DNA of 64,000 nucleotides, from positions 2,965,500 to 3,029,499 of the forward strand of contig NC_045149.1 in NCBI RefSeq assembly GCF_008831285.2, read 5' to 3'. This document shows positions 11,176 through 24,052 of the stretch, piece by piece. Below the pieces are notes generated by a model. The model made no database searches and was not told the origin of the DNA. It saw only the letters and a program-made list of their open reading frames with translations. Origin of the DNA: Nymphaea colorata. Its lineage: Eukaryota > Streptophyta > Magnoliopsida > Nymphaeales > Nymphaeaceae. The position numbers were made by a program, and so were the translations under genes. Every line of letters begins with the position of its first letter. Within the stretch, counting starts at the first letter, position 1.

Positions 11176-11946
11176 CTAGACAAGAGAAGGTATTAGACTT
11201 TGACATGAATTGACCCAATAGAGACTCGAGAAGAGTTTTGACATTGGGTTTGGACATAGACTTAGGGGCAAAGTAAAACATCAAATGCGTCCAAACAAGC
11301 AGTTAATGAAAAATTGATAATGCAATTCCTAGGACTCTTGCCTATATGCATTATTTTGAAAATTGGTCTTGGAACCTATGGAAAATAAATGGGTAAATGG
11401 TTCTTTATTTATCCAAAATTTATGGTATACCTATATACCAAATTTATGGTACTAGCATTGACTCCTCCAAGGGTTTTCTAGATTTGGGCACTCCATTTCT
11501 CCTTGTTCACCCATCGATATACCGGGACTATTGTCCGTTTCGGTACTAATGGGGGGACTTCTCAGTCCAATTGGGTGGTCCAGTTGTAAGGCTATATCTT
11601 GGACTAATGTCCTAGAAATAGCCCGGCAACATGATGACCGGGATATGATATAGGTAAGGATTTGTTTTTCAAAATTCATGAGAAGATGCAAAATAGATGG
11701 CTCTATTGCATACATTCCTAATAGATGGATTTGAAATTTTGAGAGCATACATGGGCTGCATACAATCCTTAAATTGAGGAGGGGTAGGATAAATTGAAAT
11801 GAATGAGGTTCATGAAATCTCCTCAATGTACACTACATGATGTCGGTATGCATTTTTGCGATTTTTTTTTTTTGTGCAATTGATGTCCGACATTGGTGAA
11901 AATAACTCATATATGATCCAAATAAGTCTTTAGACAAACAATGACG

Positions 11947-11965
11947 GGTCCCACCGGGCGTGCCA
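11947..11965 (-). other. Primer binding site of the Tat element
   Basis: Two bases inside the 5' LTR end, the minus strand reads TGGCACGCCCGGTGGGACC. It begins with TGG, pairing with the CCA tail of a tRNA. It is not the initiator-Met site (TGGTATCAGAG); I do not assign the tRNA. Confidence 0.75.
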
Positions 11966-11967
11966 TC

Positions 11968-14900
11968 TGTTCGCACCCCACTCCTTTTTTTCAAGGAGGT
12001 CGAAATGCGAGTCAGCAAAATTCTTTTAAAATTGGGGTTTTGAGAAAATTTTCAAGAGAAAGGGATCCGCTCGTCGGTACGAGGTCCAACCATTCCTGCC
12101 GCCTTTAACAGGGGTAATTAGACCAAGGACTAAGGATCATTTGGATCATATACGAGTTATTGATGTAAGTCCTATATGCTTATGCATTGAGGTTTTGGAT
12201 TCAAGAACCGAAATTCATTTTTTTGAATAAATGAATTTGAATATTGGGGGTTTTCAAGTTGGTTTAAAAACCTTTGTTTTGGTGTTATTTGAAACACATA
12301 ATTCTTGAGGATTTTTGAAGATTTGGAATTGAGTTCTTTGTTGTGAACTCTAGATGATGATGATCATCTTATGATAAAAATTGATTTTGAACTCTTCTTT
12401 TGTCAAATCATGTGATTTGTAGAATTCATTCTTTTGAAAGAACATAGGTTCCAAATTATTAGAAAACATGTTGTTTTTCAAATGCACTTTGGCCAAAAGG
12501 TTATGAATGCATTGCTTGTGTTTTCTTTTGAAGTTAAGTGAGGTTTACAAATTCTCATTGCAATATGACTTGGTCACTTTTTGCAACTTAAATTTGAATC
12601 ACTTAATTCCTTGAGAATGTGCATGTGGTGCCATTGATTTTGAGTGAAAGTGAATGCATGAAATGAGAATGGAAACTATATGGAACATTCATTCTTCTCT
12701 CTCTCATAATCCCTCAAGATTCATTCATATGAAACATACATTCTTCACTCCCTCATAATCTCTCAAAGTCCGTATTGCACGTCATATAATCTATGCATGA
12801 AGATTGATTAAAATGTAGGACTTTCTCTATATGTTCTTATTATATGATTAAGCACATGAATTAGAGATGTAGTCCATAAGCTTGAGGCTTGACATAAAAT
12901 TATCAAAATGGTGAAAATATATAAATGATGTCAAGTTAAATCTTTGAAATGGATGAGAGACGTGGAGGACATCCACTTTTGTCTCAAAATAGCTAAAAAT
13001 CAGACATTGTGTTGATTTAAATAGCTGAAAATTGTCGACATTGATTCCAATAAATATGTTGTTTCGTAGATGGAAATGACAAGTCTTTCAAATAGATTCA
13101 AATTCCAGATTTGATAGTAATGAAATCGTCAACTCTTTTGGATGATTATAGGATAGTTGGTATTTCAAATATGTAAACTTTGACATTCTTAAACCAATTT
13201 CTATGAAACATGATCTGATTTCAACAACATACATACATCTTACGTATGGATTTGCTGAAATTAAGTAAAAATGAAATGAAAATGATTCATAGTCTTGCAC
13301 TAGGAAAATCAATAAAAATGGCCCATTTCCTTAAAAACCGGTTTGAAAACATGTTCCAACCTGATTTTAAGGGAGGAATGTAATTTTTGACAAGAAATCG
13401 GATACATATATGTACATATATAACAATGTATACATATACGTACCTTACTTTTCAAAATGAAATTTTATCAAGGGACCGCATGACTCATGAATCATGATGA
13501 TTCATGGCTGGGTTCTTTTATGTAGGAAGATTGAAAACTTGTTTCAAATCTTCCCTACTACCCTTGATTAATTAAATTGAAAGACATGAATCAAAATGAC
13601 TGTGAATAAGAAAGAAAATAAAACAATACTCAAGCTTATTCGTCATCATTTCGCCATGCAATGGTGGATCACATTCATAAAAACGTATCCATCCCTTATA
13701 GGCATTTTCATCATATACGTGATGTAGCAAAATCACTCTCTCACCGTGGGATTCTCTCATAGTAGGGAGTTCAAAATGGTATTAAGTTGATTCCTTTGAA
13801 AGGGACGTGGCCTTGGGGCCCATTTCAAAATTTGATACTTGGATTCATATTTAAGAAAAACCGACATATGCATGCATTATGCATTAACATGTACATTGAA
13901 GCGTAGGTTTCCCTTAGCTGGACATCATTCCCAGCCATAAGCAAATGAAAATAAACCCTCCCACGAATTGCTGGAATTAAAATAAATCAACAATAAGCTA
14001 AAGTAGAAGAGAAGTGAGTTAAGATCACCTACCTTGCGGTCGGTCTTGATGTTTGTCCTTCGTCTTCACTGGTTTTCTAACTCAAGCAATCCTAAGCAAG
14101 AATCCATCCGTGGATTCAAGCTTAGCAAAGCTAGAATAAGAAATAGCTTGCTTGCTGGAATTTAGAGTGGTAAAGAGGGCTTCTCACCACGAAAATCCTA
14201 AGTAAGGGTTCACTTAAGCACCCTAACTTAGCAAAATCAATGAGGAGAATAGAAGAAAGTGAAGAAGAGAATGGGAGAAAAAGGGGAAGGGGGCTTGGAC
14301 GAACCTCTTCTCTCTTCCTTGGCTTCTCCCTCCTAGCTCCTTGGCTGCAGCAATTTGATAGAATGCTCCAAAATTTCGTCCTCCCCCTTGGTGGCCAAGG
14401 GGAGGTTTATATAGAGGAGGAGGTGGGTTCAACCACCTTCTTAACTCACCTTGGGAACTTGCTTAAGACTTTGGAGACTTGTAAAATGAGTTAAATAGAC
14501 TTTAAAGGCTCTAATTGACCATTTCTCAGCCCATTTCCACGAGCTAGGTGGGCTGGGCTAGGTTTGGTCAACATGGGTTCAGACCTAGGTGACCATTTTG
14601 ACCAAAATTTTGGATGAAAATGCCCTTGCACAGGGTTCTGCCCTTATTTTGTACTATTTATTTATTTTTTGTTTGAAATCGAGCTTATAAGGTTAAAACC
14701 TAGTTACTAAGCTCCAAATGCCATTGAATTATGATAATTAAATTTAAATTTTAATAAAATTTAAAAATTTTATCAAATTTGGTTCGAAAAGGGTATTTTC
14801 GTCCAAAACTTGATTGAAAATGGATTTCAACTGAATCAAACTTTCACTTGAGAAATTCAATTTAAATTTGGTATTTGATTCACGCATTTGACAAATTCAA

Positions 14901-15794
14901 ATGTTTATTTGCCTTTCATAAACCATTTTAGGCTTTTTAATCTTAAGTTGACCGCAGAAGGGCAAAATTATCCAAATTGATCAATTTCGACCAATTGACC
15001 AAAGTCAAAGCTCATTTGCAAGTAGTTTGACTTTATTTGAGGTAATTTGATAAATTTGGGTCAAGAAAGCTCTTAATTGAGCTAAATTGTACTTTGACTG
15101 AGTTTAGTCAAAGTAGGTTTGGTTCGGTCAAAGTCTATTTTCGTCCATTAATTGGATCATGAGACAGACTTACGTTTTGACTGTGTTGAGCCCATGGTGA
15201 CCGAACCTAGCTGGAATTGGCACCACATTTGAGTGCACCCGGGTCAAACCTACTTGGATTAAGTAGGTTAGGTGAGTTTGACCAGTCTAGTAATTGCTTC
15301 CTTGAAAATGATTTTTTTCTTTAAGGAGGACCTGGTTAAAGAAGAGAGAGAGACATAAATGTTTCTCTTTTCTTAGGTTTCTCCTTTATTTCTTCTTGAA
15401 AATGACTTTTCTTCAATTAATTTGAGAGAAAATATTTATTTATTATTTTTTTGACATGGAGGGGGCATGGCCCCTGGGGGGGGCTCTTGACCACACGGGC
15501 TAGGTGGGGCCCACACGTGGGTCCTACGTAGCATTTTAAACTGAATTAGATCCAATTCTTGGATCTAAGTCAAAATTTGCATCTTGCAATTGGATTTGGA
15601 TTTCAAATGACATTTGAAATTGAATTTGGACTCGTAATCCTGCATTGGGATTCGTGTATCGGGTTAAATTCACGATTTGAATCTAATTGTTCTTTAGATT
15701 CGAAATTGGCTTTGAAATTGCAAATTTTCACAATTCTTTTATGAAATTTTCACATTGCTTCAATTTTGATGTGGAAAAATTTGGGGTGTTAACA
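11968..15794 (-). repeat. 5' LTR of the Tat element, 3827 bp
   Basis: On the minus strand the LTR begins TGTTAACACCCC (15794) and ends GGGGTGCGAACA (11968), near-inverted termini with the standard TG...CA. It is followed by the PBS. Its 13149-15794 part is nearly identical to the 3' LTR at 1-2617. The rest (11968-13148) has no partner in the window because the 3' LTR is cut. No coding sequence is recognised in it. Confidence 0.93.
14384..14413 (-). promoter_or_regulatory. Tat LTR promoter: TATA box with start-site hairpin
   Basis: The minus strand shows TATATAAA (14413-14406), then a perfect CCCCTTGG-TGG-CCAAGGGG stem-loop (14402-14384). The transcription start, expected 25-35 bases after the TATA box, would fall at or just beyond the hairpin, putting it at the very 5' end of the genomic RNA. 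The same arrangement is kept in the 3' LTR. Confidence 0.65.
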
Positions 15795-16186
15795 CAATGT
15801 ATCAAATTTTGAAAAGGGCCCCAAGGCCAGGTCCCTTTCAAAACAACAAGCTTAAAACCATTTTGAGCTCCCTACCATGAGAAAATCTCATGGTAAGAGA
15901 GTGATTTTGCTACGATATATATGACAAAAAAGCTTATTAAGGACGGATGTGTTCTCATGAATGTGATCCACCTCTGCATGGCGAAACTAAAGACTGACTA
16001 ACTTGAGCATTCGTTCTTCTTTTTCTGTTTAAAGTCTTTTTTTTTCATGTTTTTTCAATTGATCAATGGTGGTAGGAGAGATTAAAAACAAGTTTTCAAT
16101 CTTCCTAAGTAAAAGAACCCAACCATGAATCATCATGATTCATGAGTTATGTGGTCCCTTGATTAAATTTCATTTTAAAGAATAGG

Positions 16187-16244
<58 letters not shown>

Positions 16245-17958
16245 GAACATGTTTCCAAACTGGTTTTTCAAAAAAATGAGATCATTTTGTTGATTTTTGT
16301 AGTACAAAACTATGAAATCATTTCATTTCATCTTAAATTTTCTATTATTTTCAGCAACTCATACGTCGAGTGTATGCAAGTTGTGAAATCAGACAATGCT
16401 TTATGGGAATTAGCTTAATAATGTCAAAGTTTATACATTTGAAATACAAATTTTCAGCCACAAAATGGCTATGCTTTGAGGAACAATGAAAAAAAATATC
16501 TAAACCCATCCAATCGGCATTCTAAAACACTTTTTATGGGATGCTGATCTCATTCATAAATTTTCAGATTTGCATTGGATTATTCCTCTCCTAAAATGGT
16601 GAAAATTTTCATTTTTTACTTCCCTAAAAAATGGATCAACTATTCTAAAATCATCCAAAAAAAAGGGACGATTCCATTGGTGTGAAATCTGAATAGGTTT
16701 GAAGACTTGACATTTTTATCCAAGAAACAAGCTCTCTCTCTTGGAATCAATGTCCACAATTTTCAGCTATTTAAATCAGCACAAAAATCTGATTTTTTTT
16801 ATTGTTGGACAAAAGTGGATGTCACCCACGTCTCCCATCTATTTTAAAAAATGATTTTGGCATCATTCTTCATCATTTTGTTAAGTCTCAAGCTTATGGA
16901 CTGCATCTCTAATTCATGTGTTTAATAATATGATGAGCACATTTAGAGGAAGTCCTACATTTTAATTAAAATCAATCTTTATGTATAGATTGTATGACAT
17001 GTAATTACAATGAATGGACTTTGAGGGATTTTGAGAGTGTGAAGAATGAATGTTTCATATGAATAAATCTTGAGATATTATGAGAGAGAGAAGGATGAAT
17101 GTCTCATGTAGTTTCTCTTCTTATTTCATGCATTCACTTTCACCCAAAATCAATAGCATCACATGCACATGCTCAGAAAATTAAGTGATTCAAATTTGAG
17201 TTACAAAAAGTGACCAAAGCATATTGTAACAAGAGTTTGTAAACTTTACTTAACTTCCAAAAAAAACATAAACAATGCATTCGGAATTTTAGCCAAAATA
17301 TGTTTAGAAAACAACACGTTTTCTAAACATTTGGAACCTATGTTCCATCAAAAGAATGAACTCTACCTAACCAAATCACAAGTTTCTAAATATCTTAGAC
17401 CAAATCACAAGTTTCTAAATATCTTAGACTAAATCACACGATTTGGCAAAAGAAAAATTCAAAATCAATTTTGATCATAAGATGGTCACAATTTCAACTC
17501 ATGAGTCATCTTGAGTTCGTAACAAAGAACTCAATTCCAAATCTTTAAAATCCCCAAGAATTGTAGATTTCGAATCAAATGGCACCAAAATAAAGGTTTT
17601 TAAATCAATTTGAAAACCCTCCAATCTTCAAATCAAAAGAATTCATTTTCAAAACAAGTTCAAATCACTGAATCAAAATAAACTTTGGTTCTTGGATCCA
17701 ACAAGTCACTTATTCAAAATAAACTTTGGTTCTTGAATCCAAAACCTCAATTTATAAGCATATAGGATTTGGATCAATAATTCGTGCATGATCCAAATGA
17801 TCCTTAGTCTGTGGTCCAATTACCCCTGTTAAAGGCAGCAGGAATAGTTGAACCGGGCAGACCCCTTTCTCTTAAAAATTTCCTCAAAACCTCAATTTTA
17901 AAAGAATTTTATTGATTTGTATTTCGACGCCCTTCAAGAAAGGGGAGGGGTGTGAACA
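15795..17958 (+). repeat. Older LTR fragment of the same Tat family, opposite orientation
   Basis: Directly next to the 5' LTR outer end, this stretch is the diverged reverse complement of the Tat LTR. It runs from the segment equivalent to about 13840 of the intact LTR down to the inner terminus, ending GGGGTGTGAACA at 17947-17958 (intact LTR: GGGGTGCGAACA). It is not followed by a PBS. It therefore looks like the 3' part of a 3' or solo LTR lying on the plus strand, into which the younger minus-strand element inserted. It has many substitutions and indels, an expanded TA repeat, and small local duplications at about 17370-17435 and 17675-17745. Confidence 0.85.
16194..16240. repeat. (TA)n microsatellite
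   Basis: There are about 23 uninterrupted TA units inside the older Tat LTR. The intact LTRs have only a short TATATGTACATATATA stretch here, so the repeat expanded in this copy. Confidence 0.98.
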
Positions 17959-20357
17959 AAGGTGTTGCAGGCAACGATAGCATATAACCTTAGCCGTTTG
18001 GGGATTGGTCGAGCATTTGTGGTGGCGGCTAGGGACACTACAACAGCTACGACCTTAAAAGAGGGGGTTAGTGAGGCCTAATCAAAGCCTAGTTTGTCTA
18101 ATGTTTTCCTTTAAGTGCATGAATAATTATTATTTGAGCTTGCTTTCAAGATGGAATTCTTTAGGGTGCATGATATAAATTTTATTGCACAGGAGAAGGT
18201 CTAGGACTGTTTTGGAGGGGCAAGGATCTATGGGTATTTTTTTGGATGTTATGACATGTGGGGAGGGTGCACTGATGTTCCTTTGTAGGTTAAATTATGG
18301 TTTGGAGGAAAGGCAACACATTTAAGTTATTAGGATCCAGTTGTACGCAAGAGTGCTAAGGAAACACCCTTTTCTAGGTGATTTGTTCAATATATGCTAT
18401 TTCTAGTGAAATAGTATAACATCATCTTCAGTTTGCTAATGAGGAAGTAAAATTATAAATGGTGATGCCTCAATTGGGTTTTAGGTGCATATTAAGTGTC
18501 TAATTTATTGATGATGCGCCTAAGGATGCATTTGAGAAGGTTCACATCTAATGACATCTTAATTTTCGAAAAAAACCAATTGGAGGGCTGTATAGGCCGA
18601 TACTATCTGTCGGCACCCTCTTGAGATGACGATCTATGACTCAATGATCTTATTTCTTACTTGTATAGATTTTAGAGTGAAATGAATGAAAAACTTATTG
18701 CTTTGAATTTTTGTAGGTGCACCAGGCATGTCGAGTAGACATTGAGCAACATGATTAGAAGCTCGAGGAGATTTTGAGTGTTTGTGGTGACACGCGTCAG
18801 GTATGGCGGCATTCCAAGCAAATCATAGTCTGGGGATAAATGTAAAGTATGTGGTTTTCATGATCATTGGATCCTATGATTATCTTTTGTTTAATGTGTG
18901 ACATAATGTGTTTATTGTCACATGAATGTATGTATGTGATTGAATGATTATGAGATTGATTGATCATTTTTAAATTATTATGTGATGATGTGTGCATGAT
19001 AGAAATTATAACTGTTTAGGACAGATTAGGTAGTGTATCGAGTTGAGTATCTCATCAAATTTGATTGTGCAATAGTGAGCATCTTACCATGATATTTGCA
19101 TAGGACAACTACGAGCCAATCATAGATCAAGACTATTATCTATGGTTTTACTAAGTTTTTGTATGATATGATTGTTATGTTTGATTAATGTGAATGCTAT
19201 AAGATTTTCATATGTGTTGTCGTGGGCAGTGATGCAATTGAATGAATTTAAAAGGTAAAAGTACTCATAAAATATGATGGCATATGGAGGCACTTTGAGG
19301 TATGAGTGCACTCATGAAGTGAACCAACCTCATGTGCTACCAGTCCTACTGTGAATGTATTCTCATAATGATAAATTAATAAAGAATAATTGATGGAAGG
19401 GTAGTAGGTTATGGCAATATGCTTGGGATATGTTCCATCCTCGCCACTGGTATCTCCTGCTGGGAGCACAGGCAGTGTAAGGCCCTAGGATATTGTTGTG
19501 TGATGTGCTTGGAGCGTTGGGTTTCTACCTTTCCAACCTGGGTGTCCTATGGAAGGCTGAGCAACTTTCCTTGAAATTCACACATTTATAAATGATTACT
19601 CTACTATTGCAGCATGAATAGATCTGTATTGTTTTGGGCCACCACGGGGGGTTGTCTCCTGATTGTAGGTCACCTGTGCTGTGTGCGCGATTGTGTTTTT
19701 ACCCACAAGAGCTGTCAGTTCCCTGAATTGAATGTAAATGAAATGAATGTAAGTGAAATGAATGTGAATGAAGTGAATGTGCTTAAATTGAACATGATGT
19801 GTGGATTGTGGCTATTGAGAAGTCCCTACATATTGTGGAATATGTGAGGGTCTCCCATGATCAAGCATATGAATGCATGTGCTTATCATGATAGTATAAT
19901 GTTTATGTTTTCGTGAAAGTTATATCCCAAATTTGAACTCTTACCTTATAGGGTTAGAGATTTATCTGGTTTGTTATCATACTGTGAAGGCTAAGCCTTC
20001 TTTTGTTTACCTTTTTCAGGTTTGGTGGATCCAAAACAGTAGGTTAATTAGATAGCTCTACTCACATTCTACTCGGAAGATGCCTATTGTCGTGTCGGCA
20101 GATCATGTTTTGGAGTATCATTGACATCTTGTTTTTGTTAGTAATCAATATTGTGGTTTTGAATCATTTTTCTCATGTGTGTTATTGAGAAATATAAAGT
20201 GATTTTATATGAACTGAATTTACTACATAATGAAATGTTTACCCCATTATCATTTTGATGTGATAGTTCCTTTTTAATTGATGTGTCATTGCACCTTGAC
20301 TTTTTATGTTTTTAAAGAAAAAAAAATTATTTGGGGGTAAAAGTGTTGGGGTGTGAC
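17959..20357 (+). repeat. LTR of gypsy family C, copy 1 (5' part missing)
   Basis: This matches 56190-57212 and 60625-63301 in order at a diverged level: the CACTACAACAG block, the CACCCTCTTGAG and CCTCAATGAT blocks, the GCAGGTACACCGG-like block and the ACTGTTTAGGACAGAT block. It ends GTTGGGGTGTGACA at 20357, like copy 3 (CGGGGTGTGACA). The left side is cut by the older Tat LTR. No coding sequence is recognised; the ORFs inside are short and unsupported. Confidence 0.75.
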
Positions 20358-20365
20358 ACTTTTAA

Positions 20366-22065
20366 TGTGGGTATTGGTGTTGTCTTGAGCCAAAATCGAA
20401 AATCAATTGCATTTTACAATGAAAAGTTAACTCAAACCAAATGTTATTATTCCACATATGTTTTAGAGTTTTACGTTGCAGTGCATGCCTTGCGCTATTA
20501 GCATAACCACTTGAATTCCAAGGAGTATGTTTTATACACAGATTATGAGGCAATAAAGTTTTTGAAAAATCAAAAGCATAGTACCCCACATGCAAAGTGA
20601 GTTAGTTTCCTACAAGAGTACATATTTTTTTATTAAACATCAGTTTGATACTCTTAATAAGGTTGCAGATGTTCTTAATAAGAAAAATGGTCTCTTTATC
20701 ACTATGTCAGCCAATGCTATTGGCTTTGAGGGTTGTAAGGAGGTATATGATGTCAATCTCGACTTTACAAAAGCACGGAAAAGGTGCATTGCAAAAGTTA
20801 ATATTTCAAACAAATTTTCTGCATTCACAATAGTTTTCTTTTTCGGGGAAATAAATTGTATATCCACAGCTCCTCCTTTTTGTTGCAGTTAATTTCTAAA
20901 CTTCATGGGCTCCCTTCGGTTACAGTTAATTTCTAAACTTCATTGGGAAAGGTTGTTGGGACATTTTGGTCATGAAAAGATCCATGTTTTACTTGAAAGG
21001 CATTATTACTGGCCCAATATATAGAAAATGTGGCTAAATTTGTCAACCATTGTCGAGCTTACTGGATGGCTAAGGGCCAACATCAGAATAGTGGTTTTTA
21101 CACATCTTTACTTATCTCAAATTTCCATGGATTTAGTTGTAAGGCTTCCTAAGGATGTGTGTGGTTTAAATTCCATCATGGTTGTTATCAACCGAATTTT
21201 TAAGATAGTAGTTTTCACTCCCTACAAGCGTACCACTAATGTTCCGTTAGTCGCATCATGCTACTTAAAGAATGTTGTCCTTTTTCATGGTCTACCATGT
21301 CGCATCACCTTTGACGGTGATACGCTCTTCACGAGTCAATTTTGGAAATCGTTGCAGGCATTGCTCAAGCCCAAGTTGCAGTTTAGTATTATCTATTACC
21401 CTCAAACTGACGGTCAGATGGAGGTGGTCAGCCGCACCCTATGCAACCTACTCTGTTGCCTAGTTGGTGATCACATCACTTGAGATTTAGTATTGCCCCA
21501 AGTCGAGTTTGCCAATAACAATTCTGTAAACCACTCCACTGGTCTCCCTTCATATTGTGCGTTCACCTGCTCATGTGGTTGATTGGTTCTTGTGTCCCCT
21601 TCTGTTGATGTAAACCCTTAAACCTTAGATGCTATAGCGTACATGCATGATATATATTATCAAGTCAAACAAAAGCTGCAGGAGAGCTATGAGTCCTATA
21701 AGGCATAAGTTGACCAGGTAGGCGAGAGGTTACTTTTGATGCAAGGGAGCTTGTCCGGGTATACTCACGTTCAGCGCATTTCTCTATTGGCATTTTTCAT
21801 AAGTTCAGCCCTCATAAGTATGATTTTTACCGGATCCTGGAGCGTAATGCATAACTTCTTGAGCTTCCCAAGGATTGGCACGTTTCACTCATCTCTAAAG
21901 TAACGGATTTATATCCCCACTGTGATGCAATTAACTTATCAGAAGCTGAGCAACTAGTAGAAGCTACAAATATACAGGCTGCTGCTTCACGGACATCAAG
22001 CCAACAACCAACACAACGAAGAGCAGGCGATTGAGGTCAAGGGTTCTATTGTAGGCTCGTTTCGA
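20366..22065 (+). pseudogene. pol: Gypsy family C pol remnant: RNase H and integrase
   Basis: RNase H sequence starts abruptly (GIGVVLSQNRKSIAFYNEKL, later YVLYTDYEAIKFLKNQKH) and passes into IKHQFDTLNKVADVLNKK. The integrase zinc region reads GHFGHEKIHVLL then HYYWPNI. The catalytic core shows the first Asp in ISMDLVVRLPKD, the second in ITFDGDTLFTSQFW and Glu in YYPQTDGQMEVVSRTL. Many stops and frameshifts break it. The integrase C-terminal region can be followed in pieces to about 22060; no clear chromodomain was found. The PBS, gag, protease and RT that should separate the LTR from RNase H are absent, so a large internal deletion joins them near 20360. Confidence 0.85.
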
Positions 22066-24052
22066 CATGGAAAGGCTTACTATGCATGCATACTCAAGGA
22101 AGGTCACAGCGACTCATCCCATCACTATTCATCTTCTGCCGATCTGAGCACATATCTTCGTCAGGAGCCGAAGTCTTCAACCTGGGGAGATCGACACAGT
22201 AAGGTTTAAAGATAGGTTAGATCCCAGACTCGATTCTAATTAGGCTTCAGATTTAATTTCATTTGGCATTGATATTATTTTGAGTTTGGACTTTTTGTTT
22301 AGTAGACTCGAGATTCAATTCGGATATAGGGTTTAGGCCTTCTAAAAAAGCTTCTTTTTCTTTTGTTTAGAGTTAATTGATGATGAACAAAACCTTAATT
22401 TTCCTTTATTATCGGTTTCCTCTCTTTCTCCTCCAAATAGAACTTTCCTAATTAATTGAACCTCGTATCCACAACTACAGTAACAAGGTCTAAACTCAAT
22501 CTTATACATAAAATAAATGAAAAACCACATAGATAAATCAAATACATGGATCTAGTATATCTAAATTGAACTAGTATCAAATGAACAGTTCCTTTGTCAC
22601 TCTCCAACTCTTAACCACAAAGGTCCACAAAGGTCTGCCCAGTTTTTGACCGTGGGCAACTCCCTTGGCTGAGATCAAACCTCCTCCACTCTAGGGTTTC
22701 TTTCACCAAGGCGTCCACAACCCTCAAGTGCTAGGTTTTCAAGGTCATGAACTTCACACGATTGGAAAGGCCTAACTGCAATTGTTCTTATTTCTAGACA
22801 AGGTGGTTGCATTGAAACAATAAGATAGTGATCATGTTCTACCAAAGACACACATGGATATAGCATAGTGGAACATGAGGGTAGGCACAACTACTTCTTT
22901 TATCCTATTTACACATCCTATCTTTAACCTAAAATCTAGGTGCCATTCCAATGGATCACATTGCATTATATCCAGGCGATGAAACAAATTGTGTGCAGTA
23001 AGAGGCTGCAGGTAACTACCATAAACTGACTACTTGCATGGTGCTTGAGTATTGAGTATTGCATGACATACTAAAATTTGGCTAAATTTGCCAATGGGAA
23101 GAAATCAAACCTAAAGGAAACCAAACCAGGTCCCAGTTACACAATCCCTGTTTTTTCATTAGACTATTATTCTCTGCACCTGTGCACCACCAAATAAGAA
23201 GCAGAGAGAAAGAGAGAGATCGGCTCAAAAACAGAAGCTTCAATTAAGCATACACAAGGTTTTCCTCTTCTTTAATGATTTTAAGCTCGAACATACAAAA
23301 TCATTGCATCTTTTAGTCTCTTGAAATTTTATGTCTCCTTATGTCACTGTGTCTAGCTATCTAAAACAAGTGCGGCTAATTAGATAGATGGCAGTGGGGA
23401 GGGCTTAAGCAATTAGATCAATCAATAGGAAATAATGATAAGTTTGATATGCCGAAGTTAAGATGGATATCTATATTTTTATTCATCTTTCCTTGGGAAT
23501 ATACATGTGAATCCATCTCCAATTAACACCTTAAATCTGGAACAGGAGAAATCTGGTAACTTTGATATGCAAGAGTCAACAGAGATATCTATCTGATTAT
23601 TCATCTTTCCTAAGAAACACGTATATGAATCCATGCCCAAGAAATGATTTAAATATGGAATATGAGAAATCATGATACCAGGCAATGTGGCTAACCCATG
23701 GAAAAAAAATAAAAATAAAAAGGTTCAGCAATCCTAGCGGCCGATTGAAATGTTTGTGAATGAACATCAAGAATGAAATAAAACCCTCATTTAACAGAAA
23801 CCGAATTATTTACAACTGTTCAGTGATTACACTGGCCCATAGACGAAGGATGCACCTACAAAGGGCAAAATGTGCAACGATGATACAAGACTGAATCCTA
23901 CCTATGCTTACATGCATTAGCATGGACTTAATGATACATCTAGCAAACCTACTGTGATTGTTACGGGAAACAGAAACCGGTCAATGTAGGACCTTGTATA
24001 TAGACAGGGATCATGTAATACTAGCTATCAGCCCGGTAAAAGTAAAGCAATT
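22066..24052. other. Intergenic DNA, no gene seen
   Basis: No recognisable coding region or repeat. The right part (about 23740-24052) is probably the 3' UTR and terminator region of the zinc-finger gene on the minus strand. Confidence 0.5.

Larger units (their letters stand above)
1..15794 (-). mobile_element. Tat/Ogre-type Ty3/gypsy LTR retrotransposon, nearly full length
   Basis: The order read on the minus strand is 5' LTR, PBS, extra ORF, gag, protease with G-patch, reverse transcriptase, RNase H, second RNase H, integrase, PPT, 3' LTR. The extra ORF before gag, the second (archaeal-type) RNase H and the very long LTRs are hallmarks of the Tat lineage, which includes Ogre. The 5' LTR is 3827 bp, so the 3' LTR should extend about 1.2 kb left of the window, giving an element of about 17 kb. 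Gag and the extra ORF are open; protease and pol are broken, so the copy cannot move on its own. The outer left flank is missing, so no target duplication can be tested. Confidence 0.93.
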
